DNA of 64,000 nucleotides from Symsagittifera roscoffensis (GCF_963678635.1 NC_087062.1:75758349-75822348), one strand, 5' to 3'; shown: positions 12,858 to 25,159, numbered from the stretch's first letter. Notes: generated from the letters alone by a model not told the origin. Program-made: numbers and translations.

Positions 12858-13462
12858 TGAATAGATTCCCTGATATTTCTAAGAAGAAACTCTCAATTGC
12901 TCATAGTTTTGTTTAGTGAAAAAAATTTGCTGCCAATTAAGACAATTGCTTTCGCAAGTGAAAATTCAATCAATGAATGACAACTAAAATTCGAGACACT
13001 TGCGAAACATTTTTATTACTTTTTAATAATAATTTTGATCAATTGACATGTGAAAGTTCTACTGTGCTCTCAAAACCTATGAAATCGAAATAGTAGGCTC
13101 ATAATAGTACAATTTTTTTAAAATTGTAATAATGAACTTCTTTACTATGTCAAAAATAATTAGAACAAAACTTCCGAGTTTTGAAACGATTATATTATGG
13201 ATGCCCCGTTTTTTTTATTGAACATCATCGCGATTAAAGTTAACCGGACTTTCTCTCATACAGAATACCGATCAAATCAGAAGGTGTGTTTAAAAAGCAA
13301 ACATAATTCAAGGTTGTTAAAACCACGGCTAGCAGGTGAGTTGGTGGTTTAAATTCAGGACTAGAAATCTTGCTGCATATAAAGTATGGTGTCTTTTAGC
13401 ATCATACCATTTTCTGGTTTTTTAGATGTTGCTCAGGACTAGAGTTACGTTTAATATAAAAA

Positions 13463-13536
13463 TAACTTTTGTATGGAACGTGGTTGAGGAATGTACTGGA
13501 GTCACTCCTTCCTAATCACATTCCATACAAAAGTTA
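13463..13536. repeat. 74 base near-perfect hairpin
   Basis: The left arm, starting TAACTTTTGTATGGAA, pairs with the right arm, ending TTCCATACAAAAGTTA. Pairing continues inward for about 28 base pairs with one mismatch and one bulge, leaving a loop of about 12 bases. The size and shape resemble an animal microRNA precursor but equally a very short foldback element. It lies just 3' (minus-strand sense) of Wnt exon 4. Confidence 0.7.
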
Positions 13537-13659
13537 CTGCAATAAAATAGCTCTACACTGTAGTCCATAGCAACCTCTAAAAAGTCAGAAAATGTCCCAA
13601 AAATGGTTTGTTAGTAACAGTATGAACGCCATAATTAGGTTAGGGGTGGTTCTGCATAC

Positions 13660-13807
13660 TGACTCTGATGGCGTTGGTGTATCTCTTGCGGATGGAGTTG
13701 GCCACTTCTGGGAAGGAAAGGGATTGCCAGCAGACCTTGTGCACACAGGACCCACTCACTCCAGTGCCACTGCAACGACACACCAGCTTCAACTGCTTCT
13801 CCGCCAG
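13660..13807 (-). CDS. Wnt ligand, coding exon 4 (lipidation-motif exon)
   Basis: On the minus strand, after an acceptor ending in ATTTATGATAG at 13808, the frame reads LAEKQLKLVCRC, then SGTGVSGSCVHKVCW, then FPEVANSIRKRY. This is the Wnt signature usually written CKCHGVSGSC..KTCW. The Ser in GVSGS is the residue family members use for palmitoleoylation by Porcupine. The exon begins in phase 0, matching the end of the exon at 37796. Compared with the usual CxCHGVSGSC there are two extra residues (CRC-SGT-GVSGSC) and the His is absent. The 3' border is uncertain: a GTATGC donor gives 13660, a GTCAGT donor gives 13664, and an in-frame stop lies at 13640-13642. The final cysteine-rich exon (usual ..WCC.V.C..C ending) was not found and probably lies left of the window. 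Confidence 0.88.
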
Positions 13808-13848
13808 CTATCATAAATAACAGAAAGCTTATACAGATTTTCACCTAA

Positions 13849-14125
13849 TTTGAAGCAAGATTTGAGCGGTTTGATCGGTTTTTTTTGGACGATTGCGCTC
13901 AAAATCTTGCTTCATAATGAACAGTTTGAAGGGTTTTTAAGTGGTTTGTCTTAAAAAAACCGCTCAAAAACCGCGCAAGATTTGAACGGTTTTTGAGCGG
14001 TTTTTTAAAGCAAGATTTAAGCGGTTTAAGCGGTTTTTCCGACAAAAAACCTTCCAAACCGCTCAAACCGCTCAAATTTTGCTGGAAAACCGCTCAAACT
14101 GTTGAAATCATGAGCGGCTTTTGAA
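13849..14125. repeat. Cluster of AACCGCTCAAA / TTTGAGCGGTT words in both orientations
   Basis: About a dozen close copies of GAGCGGTTTT or its complement are packed into 280 bases. They include an outer inverted pair (GAAGCAAGATTTGAGC near 13851 and its near-complement near 13895-13913). A further pair of half-sites lies at about 14655-14680. The region is non-coding. It could be the subterminal binding-site cluster of a foldback transposon or a regulatory binding array. Confidence 0.75.
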
Positions 14126-17100
14126 TGGGATCTCGACCCGGGTCATTCATGTGTCAAATAAAATGAGACTTTAAACAAACAGTTTGGGTGCTATGAACCC
14201 TGCTCGAAGTGCTTTTTTTATGTTTTGAATTTCAAAGTAGAGAACATATCAGTGCTCACCCGAAAAAGTATAGTCGAGACGAATTTTGGGTTGAGCACAA
14301 ATTCGAAGCACGGTCAAAAAATTCGCGATTGTCCCGAGTCAAAGAAAAACATCTTTCAAATACCAACATATGTTTTAACATTTTCAAATCAAATTGCTAG
14401 TCAGTATTCCATAATATGTACATCTGTACATGGAATTTAAACTGTAAAATAACTCATTTCATTCTGAAAAAAAAACATCATAAGAAGTTACCCGAAAAGC
14501 ATGAAATATAACGTTTAAATTTGGATAACTCATGTCGTTTCAAAGTTGAAACATATCCAAAATCAGTCAAGTACGGTCGAAACATATCTTGCTTGGATCA
14601 AGCACGGTCAAGGGCATGAGATTGAGATGACTAAGTGTCAAAACATTTAAAATAAACTGCTCAAACTTAAGCGGTTTTTATTTCTCAGATATACAGTTGG
14701 AGAATTACTAGCATCGTCTTAAAGTCCCATCAAAAGCAATTGTCGTCGTATTTGCCGATCACCAAAACTTGGTGCATACTTTGAGTTAGAGAGCTACTTT
14801 AATTGGAAACTATCGAACATTTTGTGTCTTATGCACAAAACGGCCCGAAATCAATTTTTTTATATTTTGAGATAAAATTTATGCATTCAAATCTGATTTG
14901 CTAATATTAGCCAATCAAATTCAACCAACATGGTCAGGCAAAGCCCTCAAAACTTCCAGCAGATAAAATCATTAGCAAAAAATACCAAATTTTAAACTTT
15001 ATCTAATAATAAAATTATTTTCAAGTCACCATGGTAAGTTTTTATTAGACGAGAAAATTTCAAAAAAATGGCTTCAGCAGATTAAAAATTTTATAGTTTT
15101 GATCAAGTCGGCCAGCAAATTTATCTTCTTGAAATTTCAATTCAAATGCAGGACCATGTTATTTGAATTTGAGTACATAAGTTGCAAATCAGATTCAACC
15201 TTATTAATTTGAGCTCAAGAAAGATGAAGAAATACTGATTTTGGGCCCTTTAGTGTATAAGACCAAAAATTTTTTTGCGCGTTATTAAAAAATTTTAAAG
15301 TTATCAAACGCTAAAAAGAAATCAAAATACCATTTTCCAATGAATTTTTTGGAAAAAAAACTCAAAACGTTTCCAAATCGCTTATTTCTCTTAACATTCT
15401 AGTGAAATTCTTGGCGCAATCTATGCAGTAGTTAACTTTTGTCACAATATTTAAATTAGGTTAAACAATTCGGTAGAGCTGGCAATCCCGTTTCGACATG
15501 TCTGGGTTTCGCTCTAGTCCTGGCATTATTTTACCGCTTGTCCATCTTGAAGTCTTATAACTTACAGTTTAGGCCATATTGTTAAGAATATCAAGGAACT
15601 TGAGCTCTTTAATTTTTACGTTAACGTTGAAACGCGGAAAAAATGATTCACGATGTCTAAATGAGCATTTATAGGTTAATTAACTCCGTTTAAGTTCATT
15701 GACCCAAAAAGACATTGAAAACAATTTGGCATTCACCATAAAACGTGTAAAAAGTTGCAAAAAAGTGTAAAAAGTTGCAAAAGTTGCAAAATAAGACAGG
15801 CAATACTAATTAACAAGACTGTTCGAATCAGGGCAAAGCCTTCAAGGTTCAGACTGCCCTTTAGAATAGTTTTTGATAAATTAAAAGTTTGAGTCGTGTA
15901 TGTTATTGCCTCAATTCAATTTGGAGCAAATTTGCAGCGCATGTTTTATTGCCTTGTGTAAAATATAAAACGAGCAGTTAACACACAACATGGCTGAATA
16001 CTACACCAGTGTGCGCACCCCAATGAGCCCATGCAGATTAAAGGATCAATCCTCCGACGAAACAAAGAGTTGTGTGAATTTGGTTTGAATGGAAGATAAA
16101 GTTATAGTATATATTTAGTTTGTGCAGGCAGAAATTGCCTAAAACAGCTTTTTTGCTTTTGTAAGTGAATTTTCCCTGCTCCAATTTTTGGCAAGTCTCT
16201 GTACATATATATTGAATGCCAAAAAATTTGAAAAAATAGGCAACCTTAGGCTCCGATTGGTCAAAAATTCAATGATAATGTGAAAGTAAAGATAGTATTT
16301 TACGTTGCTTACGGTAATGAACGATTGAAATTATGTTTTGCACATCAAAATGAGCAGTTTCAAGTTATTTAAATTCACTTCGATACGGTCATTGACCAAA
16401 AAAGTATTGAAAACAAATCGCAACTAAATAAAACAAGAATGCTTGTATATCAAGAAAAAATCCTAAAAGTTCCGACTGCACTTAAGGGCCAGATGAAACA
16501 ATTGATTAAAACATAATTAAACTAATCGAAAAAAAAATTTTGTTGATTTTTTTTTCGTTTTATCATCCCACCCATATTTTCAATTACAAAATAGATGTTG
16601 ATAGCGTCTCAATTTCTAAAAAGCATGACCAAATGACTTCTCTCATGTCAATTTGGAAGGATTTGATCTGGCGCTCAGGCGTGTTATACAACGCAATATA
16701 CCGCGCGTTAATTATCCCAGATTGGCAAAATCAGCCGGTTTTGATCCCTTAACTTTCACACAAAAAAGCAAAAATGAAAAATTGTTTCATTTGTAGTCCA
16801 GACAACAATAAGCAAATATCTTGTGTCAAAAGCGCTTAGTTAAAAAGTCGAAAACTGACTGAATAAAAAAAATCCCGAGAACTAATGTTCCGCGCTTTTT
16901 GAAAAGACAGATAAAGAAGACTGCTCGTATATCAGCGTAAGAATATAAACTTTTCGGCTGTATTTAAATTTCATTTAAAAATTGCATATAAATCATGATA
17001 AAATATACAAAAAAAAACATAATTTATTTTTCATTTTTTCTTCAATTCAAACCCGCACACGCTATATTAGGACATACGGATGTATTTAGCCTACTGTTTC

Positions 17101-19036
17101 CTACTAGTAAAACCAAATTAGTTGCCTCGATTCATTTTGGAACAATTTAACTCGCTATTTACACATGTGATCAGAACGCAAATTTGAGTCAAACTTGCAT
17201 CAAGAACGCAAGCCCCCGTAGCCTTACGAAGGAAAACAACCGATATATTTTTTGTATTTTTAATGCTCCCGAAAATATTCATTCTCAAAAAATACTTTAA
17301 AAAATCAGTTGCTTAGCACGCGCAGTTAAAAGAATATGTGTCTGCACTCATCAGTTCAAAGTTTTGTAGCAAAATTGAAAAACCAAACTCATTTCGAATG
17401 GCGCTAATAGCCCCATGCTAAGCGGCGCGCATTCAAGTAGGCCGGTCCCCTCTAATCTTCTATAATATCGAGAATGAAATTTTGAGGCGCTTCAGAAATA
17501 TGAACATGTTGCAAAAAATTGGGTGCAATTGCTGTATCCTGCAGCACAAAAACAATGACTTCTTCAAAAAGATTCGCGAGCAAAATGCCCTGTTTTTTTC
17601 ATACAATTTTTCGAAAAAAAACCAAAGTCGGATAAAAACATAGTGAGTGTGCAAATCTTATAATCATAATCTAAAAACAGGTTCGTCTGAAAAATGTATT
17701 TTTTGGTTTTAACCGTCGACTAAAACCAAAATAGGTAATCAACTTATTTTTGTGTCCAGTTTTCTGGTTTTTTGTAGTTATCTTTCTGTGCGCAGACTTT
17801 AAATTCACTCTCTTGTTTTTTAAAAAACGTTCTCAGAAAGCAAAAAGATTACAATTCATGAGCAAAACAGCAAATTTCTGTCTGGACAGTTTAACCAAAA
17901 TATAATCAGCGCTAATGGAACGATTTTCAACTTATTTAAATTTAAGAGCCGCTTGCTGGGCAAGTAGCACAAAAAGTTCCGATCGCAATTATAAAAAAAA
18001 TATGAGGAAGATTTTTTCTTTTGTTTTCTTCAAATTAGTGTCAATTTCAAGCGAAATGTAATAAACGAAGTATACAAAGATTTAGAAAGTTAATGAGTTA
18101 GGCTTAATTTTGTTTCTTACAATTGTTCTCAAAAATGAATTTAAAAAATGAATTTTCAAAAAAAAATGGTTAAAATTTTTTTGGCACAACAGTTTTTTAT
18201 GATTTCTAGAAATTTTTTAGACTAGAAAAACGCTAAAAGAAGCTTTCAACTTTAGTTCATGTTTTATAATTACAGTATTTGTATAGTCTAAGCGATCAAC
18301 TTTCATACAATTACCGTTTCTCGATTGCTTTACTTGCTCAAAAATTGATTAAAAATCAATTTCGAACTGATTTTTCTGAACACGGTGGGAATTTTTTTAA
18401 AAATTTTTTTGTATCGTCAAAACTGCGACTGAAACAGCTTGAGTATGAATAGATTTTCAATCTTTTCCAATGATTATTCCAAAGAAAAAGAAGAGAACAC
18501 GTATTCTTTGCCTGCCATCAGGGGGCCAACCTTACTTGGCCAAAAAAATCAAAGTATCGGCACTGTTCTTTGCAATTAAAACCGAACAAAAATAAGTTAC
18601 TATTTTGTTTTTGCAGAACATGCTTAGATAGGTGAACGTAGAGGCAAAAAAAAGTTTTACACAGAGGCGAAGTTGCACTTCGCACACACAAGCAAAAATA
18701 TGACCAATAACGCTACTGGAAAAAATGAATCCGTAAAACTTTGAGTCTACAAAATATCTCAAGTGACGCACGCTAATTATGAGTCTACATAAATGTTAAG
18801 TGCCGCAAACCAGTTATGACGCATTAGCAGTACCCGTCAATTTAAAAAAAATAAATTTATCAATTAACATACCTTAACTTATAGAGTGGATGCATTTTAA
18901 CTAGTTTACGAAAAAATTCATCAAAAACATCCGACACTGCCCAGGTTTGAGCCCTCCTATTTTTTTGTGGGTTTCCTTCCCTACCTCTACACTACAGATC
19001 CATGATACATTGAAGCTAAACTGCTAGTTGTAATAT
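14126..19036. other. Wnt intron 3, left part: no gene seen
   Basis: AT-rich intron sequence with no exon I can support. It contains one degraded copy of the dispersed repeat family (about 16436-16925) and an isolated head fragment of it near 15815-15880. It also has a small AAAAAGTTGCAAAA direct repeat near 15752-15790 and a short GAGGCGAAGTTGCACTTCGC palindromic repeat near 18662-18685 that recurs elsewhere (for example about 51003 and 59963). Confidence 0.6.
16436..16925 (+). repeat. Dispersed repeat family D, degraded copy
   Basis: The copy shows the family modules in order: a head (CTTGTATATCAAG..., TTCCGACTGCACTTAAGG), a middle (CGCGCGTTAATTATCCCA, then CAAAATCAGCCGGTTTTGAT) and a tail resembling the start of the satellite unit (GTTAAAAAGTCGAAAACTGA, then AATGTTCCGCGC). 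Other copies lie near 23965-24640, 25160-25490, 42487-42970, 50455-50960 and 51250-51650, with an inverted piece at 53500-53765. No open frame was found, so it is unclassified. Confidence 0.6.
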
Positions 19037-19121
19037 AATCAGTAGCGTACCGAGGGGTACGCTACTGATTATTTACGCTACAAATATTTGTAGAGTACCG
19101 AAGGGTACGCTACAAATATTT
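19037..19121. repeat. Two adjacent GTACC-loop-GGTAC hairpins
   Basis: The first is a perfect 15 bp stem: AATCAGTAGCGTACC (19037-19051), loop GAGG, and its exact complement at 19056-19070. The second has an 18 bp stem with one mismatch: AAATATTTGTAGAGTACC (19082-19099), loop GAAG, partner at 19104-19121. Both share the apical GTACC-GRRG-GGTAC. They may be ends of small foldback elements. Confidence 0.85.
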
Positions 19122-19514
19122 TTGTTAATGTTTCATTGACTTAAAAATGAAGCAAAATGCTCCTTTATTTTTTAAAAGTAACAGAAATGAACTTCAAAGG
19201 AACCGCAGAAGTAAACTCTTTTTACCCTTCACTTTTTCTAGTAATCATTTCAAATGAATAAGTCAATTCAAACATCTATACAAAATCAGGTGGCTCGGCG
19301 TTTAGAAACGGAACCTTAACAATCGATTTCACTCACCGTCCTACTCAGGGATTAAAAGAGCATCCAATATTAAAGACAATTAGTGTTCATATAATCAAAT
19401 TCTTTTTCCATCTCTCGAACTTCTGTTAAAGACATACGCATGCTGAGTGTTGAAAAAAAGACACAACCATAAACAACAAACTTTTATTCCAACCAATCCC
19501 GTACCGGTGACGGA

Positions 19515-20590
19515 ACTGGATCGTAAGGTACGTTTTTTCCTCAAAATCAGAAAATCAGAACACGTTCGTATTTCAACTAGACTGATATTTCAACTAAAAA
19601 GAAAACCAGGCTGCTCGTAGTAAAATCCGATTAAAAATCATTTGAAATGGAACCGGTTTCATAAATTTGGACTTTATCAAGGATTGATTAGAATTTAAAA
19701 AAAAACAATCAGACATTATAGTTATATACAAATGGTGAAAATTATGGAAATGAACAAGAACAAAAATTAAAACAGCAACAAAGGGTAAGAAATGCAAATG
19801 TTGATGAGCATAGTTTTCCGCGAAATTCAAACTTAAGATAAAGGACTCGGCAATTTTTGTCCTCGGATGCTTCATGAGGATTTTGAATTTAGATCTTGCA
19901 ACTTAGATTGGGAATGTTTTGACACTTTTGACGTGCCTCTGGGATTCAAATGTTCAAAGACTCTGATACAATCATCACGCCTGGTTTCACCAATGTAGGA
20001 GGCTTTATACTCCTTACAGGAACACTCATAAATAACTGATGAGGCCAGGTTGGTGTCAATTTGATCCTTACTCTTGAAAATTTGAGAAGTTTTCAAGCTG
20101 GTGTACTGGAAAAACCCTAGTTTTTGCCCACGACCTAATAAGTGCCCGGATTTTCGATGTTGTTTTTTGGTGGATAGTCTCGATAAAGTTTAACTTCCGA
20201 AACACTTTTTTCTTGTCAGAGTGGTCAAAAAGGTCGATGTTTTTTTTGGTATGTTTGAAAACGAAAACTTGTTACCAATTTTGCTCAATTTAACGTCTAA
20301 AAAACTCAGCAACCCCTCAGACTGCAACTCAGGAACAAAATTATTCAGGCTTTTCAGAAAAATAGGGACCAAGGTCTCGTTTTCAAAGTCATCAAAACAG
20401 TCATCAATATAATGCTGGTGAAACTCTAGTTGGACTTCAAAGCTTGATCTGTTCTTTTATCATCTCATGTGCAAATCCACCCCTTAAGACAATAAGAGGA
20501 CTTCTCATTGCCATTCCATCTGTTTATCTCCATGTTTCGGCATCAGATTAAAAAAATATATTGAGACAAGTCATCCCCAGAAGCATTTTC
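19515..20590 (-). mobile_element. Penelope-like retroelement, 5'-truncated copy A
   Basis: It is related to copy B (20591-22398), lying immediately downstream of it in the same orientation. It carries the GIY-YIG endonuclease segment (19872-20096 minus, with CSCKEYKASYIGETRRD) typical of Penelope-like elements, and upstream of that a reverse transcriptase C-terminal part with LLSFLDVKLSK (20190-20372). Compared with copy B it lacks about 240 internal bases, and its 5' end matches copy B only up to about 21918. Both copies end with the same sequence near ACTGGATCGTAAG (19515 and 20591), the probable 3' end. It is broken by stops and frameshifts. Confidence 0.8.
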
Positions 20591-22398
20591 ACTGGATCGT
20601 AAGTTACGTTTTTTCCTCAAAATTAAAAAATCAGAACACGTTTGTATTTAAACTAGACTGATACTTCAACTTAAAAGAAAACCAGGCTGCTCGTAGTAAA
20701 ACGAAAGTCCAATTAAAAATCATCTGAAATGGAACCGGTTTCATCAATTTGGACTTTATCGGGGATTGATTAGAATTTAAAAAAAACAATCAGACATTAT
20801 AGTATTATACAAATGGTGAAAAATATCGAAATGAACAAGAACAAAAATTACAACAGCAACAAAGAGTAAAAAATGCAAATGTTGATGAGCATAGTTTTCC
20901 GCGAGTTTCGAACTAAAGATAAAGAACTCGGCAATTTTTGTCCTCGGATGCTTCATGAGGATTTTGAATTTAGATCTTGCAATTTAGATAGGGAAGGTTT
21001 TGACACTTTTGACGTGCCTCTGGGATTCAAATGTTCAAAGACTCTGATACAATCATCACGCCTGGTTTCACCAATGTAGGAGGCTTTATACTCCTTACAG
21101 GAACACTCATAAATAACTGATGAGGCCAGGTTGGTGTCAATTTGATCCTTACTCTTGAAAATTTGAGAAGTTTTCAAGCTGGTGTACTGGAAAAACCCTA
21201 GTTTTTGCCCACGACCTAATAAGTGCCCGGATTTTCGATGTTGTCTTCTGGTGGATAGGCTCGATGAAGGTTAACTTCCAAAGCACTTTTTTCTTGTCAA
21301 AGTTGACAGAAGGGTTGATGTTTTTTGTACATTTGAAAACAAAAACGGCTGATTCGCTTATACTCTTCAGAAGATTGTCACTATTCCGGTTTTTTCTCCG
21401 TAACATGTGAAAATTCTGTCAAAGCTACATTGACAGCGTGGTTATAGTAGCTAATCGTGAAAGCTCTCTGGGAAAAAGCACTACGAACCGCTTCTTTGAA
21501 TCATGGATTGCAATATGATGAGAACAGTATAAAGTACCCCATTATGGTGGGTTTCACGTAACAGGACAATGACAAATTGTTACCAATTTTGGACATTTTA
21601 ACGTCAAAAAACTCATCGACCCCTCAGATCTGTTCCGTTCGTGAATTTTAACTCAGGAACAAAGCTATTTAGGCTTTTCAGAAGAAAAGGGACCAAGTCC
21701 CGTTTTCAACGACATCAAAACAGTCATCAATATGATGCTGGTGAAACTCTAGTTGAACTTCAAAGCTTGATCTGTTCTTTTATTATCTCATGTGTATATC
21801 CACCCCTTAAGACAACAACAGGACTTCTCATTGCCATTCCATCTGTTTGCTTCTACGTTTCGGTATCAGTTTAAAAAAAGATTAGTCAGACAAGTCATCC
21901 CCAGAATCGTTTTCACTGTTTGAGGGCTAAGAAACACCTTCTGATGGTTTTTGAGAATATGCTCGATAATTGTCTCAACAGGGATGTTGGTAAAAAGTGA
22001 TGTAACGTCAGAACTGACCATCAATTTGTTTTTAACTCTCATTCTCCACTTACTTTCATCCATTTTTCAGAAAAATTTAATAATATAATTCAGGCAAAAT
22101 ATTGCTGGTAAAAAATGCTTAAGCAAAGCGTCTAACTCTTTGGCGAGGCTGTGATAGTACGAATTGCTCATACTCAGAATAGATCAAACACAAGAATCTG
22201 TTGGAGTCCATAGCGTCTTCCTGGTTGCACCCCTGTGATGTGGCATCTTCAGTACAGTGATGTTTTCAAATTTTTGAGATTCTCCAAATTTCTATTAAAT
22301 TTCTGGTCTTTACATATAAAAAAGTTTCTTGGGTGTGATCTTCATTTTTGCAAAATTCGTCCTGTAGGCAAGAAGTTTTAGCATTTTTTGAACATAAT
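20591..22398 (-). mobile_element. Penelope-like retroelement, copy B (longest, decayed)
   Basis: Minus-strand pieces appear in the order expected for the family. First comes an N-terminal part (KELDALLK-like, near 22110), then the RT motif SSDVTSLFTNIPVE (21866-22063). Next are an RT C-terminal and linker part (21149-21406) and the GIY-YIG endonuclease with ASYIGETRRD (20953-21177). Frameshifts separate them. The 5' end at 22398 meets, as an inverted repeat, the 5' end of a plus-strand copy. The 3' end joins copy A. Such partly tandem or inverted arrangements are known for Penelope-like elements. Confidence 0.82.
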
Positions 22399-22469
22399 TG
22401 CATCCATCCATAATGACAAGATGCAATTTTATTTTAATGAAAAGTTGGGATTATGTTCAAAAAATGCTA
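22379..22469. repeat. Inverted junction between two Penelope-like copies
   Basis: TAGCATTTTTTGAACATAAT at 22379-22398 is the exact reverse complement of 22450-22469. Beyond the 51 base spacer the two flanks stay similar in inverted orientation for over 1 kb (with divergence), showing two copies of one element placed head to head. Confidence 0.9.
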
Positions 22470-23760
22470 CAAAATGCTTAAAAAATGCCGAAAACACAAA
22501 GTTCGCGAAAACAGAGATCAACCCGAAGAAACAAAACAAAGTTATATTTAAAGATGAGAAATTTAATAGAACTTGGATGAATATCAAGAAAGATCTCTGA
22601 AGACTTGTAATGAAGACGCCTTATCTTAGGGGCGAAACCAACAAGACTCGAGAAACTCGCAAAAGTTTATAAAAATCAGACAGATCCTCCGTCCGATTTA
22701 TTCTGTATTTGATCAACTCGTATACTATAGCATTGCCAAAGAGTTAGACAATTTTTTTAAACCTATTTTAGCAGCAAAACTCTGCTTGAAAAATACCTTT
22801 GATTTTTTTCTGAAAATTGGATAAAAGATACAGGAAAACGAGCTTTAAAACCAGCTCATTTCTGGCCAGTCATGGTCAGTTTTGATGCTACTTCGCTTTT
22901 TACCAACAATCCTGTTGAGAAAACCATCAAACATTTTCTGAAAAAAAAAACGTTTAGAAAATTTTTCTCTCAGAGCCAAAACGGTGAAATTGTTGCTTCT
23001 GGAGATGGCTTGTCTCAATGTTTCTTTTTCATTTGATGGCAAAACCTGGAAATAAATAGACGGAATGATAATAGGAGCCCCTCATGGTGTCTTTATGGGT
23101 ATATTATATTTATGTGTATGTTTTCATCATATTGCAATCCAAGATACAAAGAAGCGGTCTCTAGAGCACTTTTTCAGAGAGCTTTCACATGGAGCTCTGA
23201 TGACCTAGTTGTGACTGCAGCTTTCGACAGAACTTTTGAAATTTTACGAAAAAACGGGTCCCTTGACAGTCTTCTGAACAGAACAAGCGAATCATTTGTG
23301 GTGGCAAAAAGACAAAATACATTGACTTTTTGACGATTCTCACAAGAAGAATGTTTTTTGGAAGTTACCATTTATCGAGGTTATCCGTTATCTGACAACA
23401 TCAAAAATCCGAGCATTTAACAGATCTTGGGCAAAAACTAGGGTTTTTCCAGTGTTCAGCAGCCTGAAAACGTCTAAAGTTTTCAAGAGTAAGGTCTAAA
23501 GTTTTCAAGAGTAAACATCAATCTAGCTTCATCAGTTTTTTATGAGTACTCCAGTAAAGACTCCTACATTGGTGAAACCAGGAGTCAATTTTGTACCAGA
23601 GTCTCTGAAGACATGATTCACAGAGGCATGTGACAAGTGTCAAAACATCCCCATGCCCCTACAAGAACTGAACTCAAATTCTTCATGTAACGCCCCAAGA
23701 CAAAAAATCCTGAATACATTATCGAAACTCGCGGAAAAACTATGCTTCTTTTTTCATTTC
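22450..23760 (+). mobile_element. Penelope-like retroelement, copy C (plus strand, decayed)
   Basis: Plus-strand pieces mirror copy B: SIAKELDNFFKP near 22735, then the RT motif MVSFDATSLFTNNPVE near 22868-22920, then IIGAPHGVF near 23070. The GIY-YIG segment DSYIGETRSQFCTRV lies near 23551-23605. Stops and frameshifts interrupt all parts. It shares with copy B a 5' sequence at the inverted junction. Confidence 0.78.
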
Positions 23761-23964
23761 ATCATATGCGTTTCTTACACTTCGTTCCTGTTTTAAAATC
23801 GGTTCTTGGTTATTTTCAAAATTTCCATCATTTGAGCCTAATTATGATGACACTCTAAACAATGCCTGATTAAGTCGAAATTGTCAAAACCAGTTGCGTT
23901 TTGATTGCTTAATTAATTGGATATTCAAATTACTCTGATCTGGAGACTCAGCACAATATGTAGG

Positions 23965-24640
23965 AAGACTGCTAGTATATCACGACAAAGCCCTGAGTGT
24001 TCCTACTGCACTTAGATTTCAATTTAACAGTTTTTCATTGAAAAACTGACGAAACAGTCATAAGAAAAAAAAACTTTTTCTTTTCAATTTATCCCATCTC
24101 ACTTACATGTAAACAAGACTGCTCGTTTCAGGGCAAAAACTAGAAAACCCGTCTGTATTTTAAGTTACATAAACATTTAATTGAGGCGATTGCTCGAAAT
24201 TTCCAAAAAACATTTCAATTTTTTTTAATCACAACCCCTCCCCCCCCCACACGCTATTTAAATGAAAAATGAAATATTCGCATAAAAAAGTACTGAAAAT
24301 ACCAAAGAGCCTGCCTCAATCCAACTTGGAAGGATGTCTAAGACGAATTAAATCTTCGCTTACGCGTTAATAGCAAGAATATGTCGCGCATTAAATGTCT
24401 CAAATTGAACGAATTGCATATCTTTAAAACCCCATAACTTTACAAAAAATCATCTTAAGTGAAATATAAATTTTTTCAGTTTGAGCGTAAGACAACAATG
24501 CCTGTCGTATGACAGTTTAAAAAGTTATCGAAAATTGCTAGTTAAAAGGGCGAAATTGGTCTGGAGAAATAACCATCTCGTGAACAAACAATCTCCGTCA
24601 TTTTTTTCGAAAAAAAACGAAACAACTACAAAAGAATGAC
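23965..24640 (+). repeat. Dispersed repeat family D, copy
   Basis: Two partial heads (near 23968 and 24114, AAGACTGCTCGT type) are followed by the middle module (GCCTCAATCCAACTTGGAAG, CTTCGCTTACGCGTTAATAG, TTTAAAACCCCATAACTTTA) and a tail related to the satellite start (GAGCGTAAGACAACAATG, then AACAATCTCCGTCAT). No coding potential is seen. Confidence 0.65.
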
Positions 24641-25159
24641 CAAAATGATAGCCTCAGTTTAATTTGAAATGTCTAAAATTGATTTAATTATCGCATTATA
24701 ATGCGCGGTAATCATCACATTTAAAAAATATTAACAAAGCATAAAATTTAAACTGGTAGCATCAAACTTTAAAAGTTTATGAAACTAGTAAGACCTATAA
24801 GCCTGCTTCAGTTCAGTTGAATACTATTTCAGTGCGAGATAATTCATCACCCGTAAATATATTTCCTCACACTTTCAGCATCAAAACATAAAACAAGTAG
24901 TTTAGAAACACTTTGTCCAGATTAACCAGACGGTGAATTTAATATGGTGGTCAGCCGTAGGCCTAGAGATCGATTGCGTTTGGTGTGTAGTAGGGTCTGC
25001 AGTGTAGTGTTCTTTTTAAGAAAAACGATGAATTTATTTTTGAAAATGAAAATTTTTTGAAATGTTTTTGTTGAAATTTTTTTAAATCACCCCTTACATG
25101 CCATATAAAGCATAAAGTGATAGATTTTGTTCCTAGTATTAAAGCAATCATGACAAAAA

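Larger units (their letters stand above)
10231..13639. other. Non-coding stretch between the satellite array and Wnt exon 4
   Basis: No convincing exon was found on either strand, and specifically no cysteine-rich C-terminal Wnt exon. It holds a GCGAC-rich island (10790-11290), two tRNA-like relics (about 11811-11892 and 12788-12857) and a long hairpin (13463-13536), each listed separately. The rest is AT-rich unique-looking sequence. It is probably Wnt intron or 3' flank. Confidence 0.6.
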
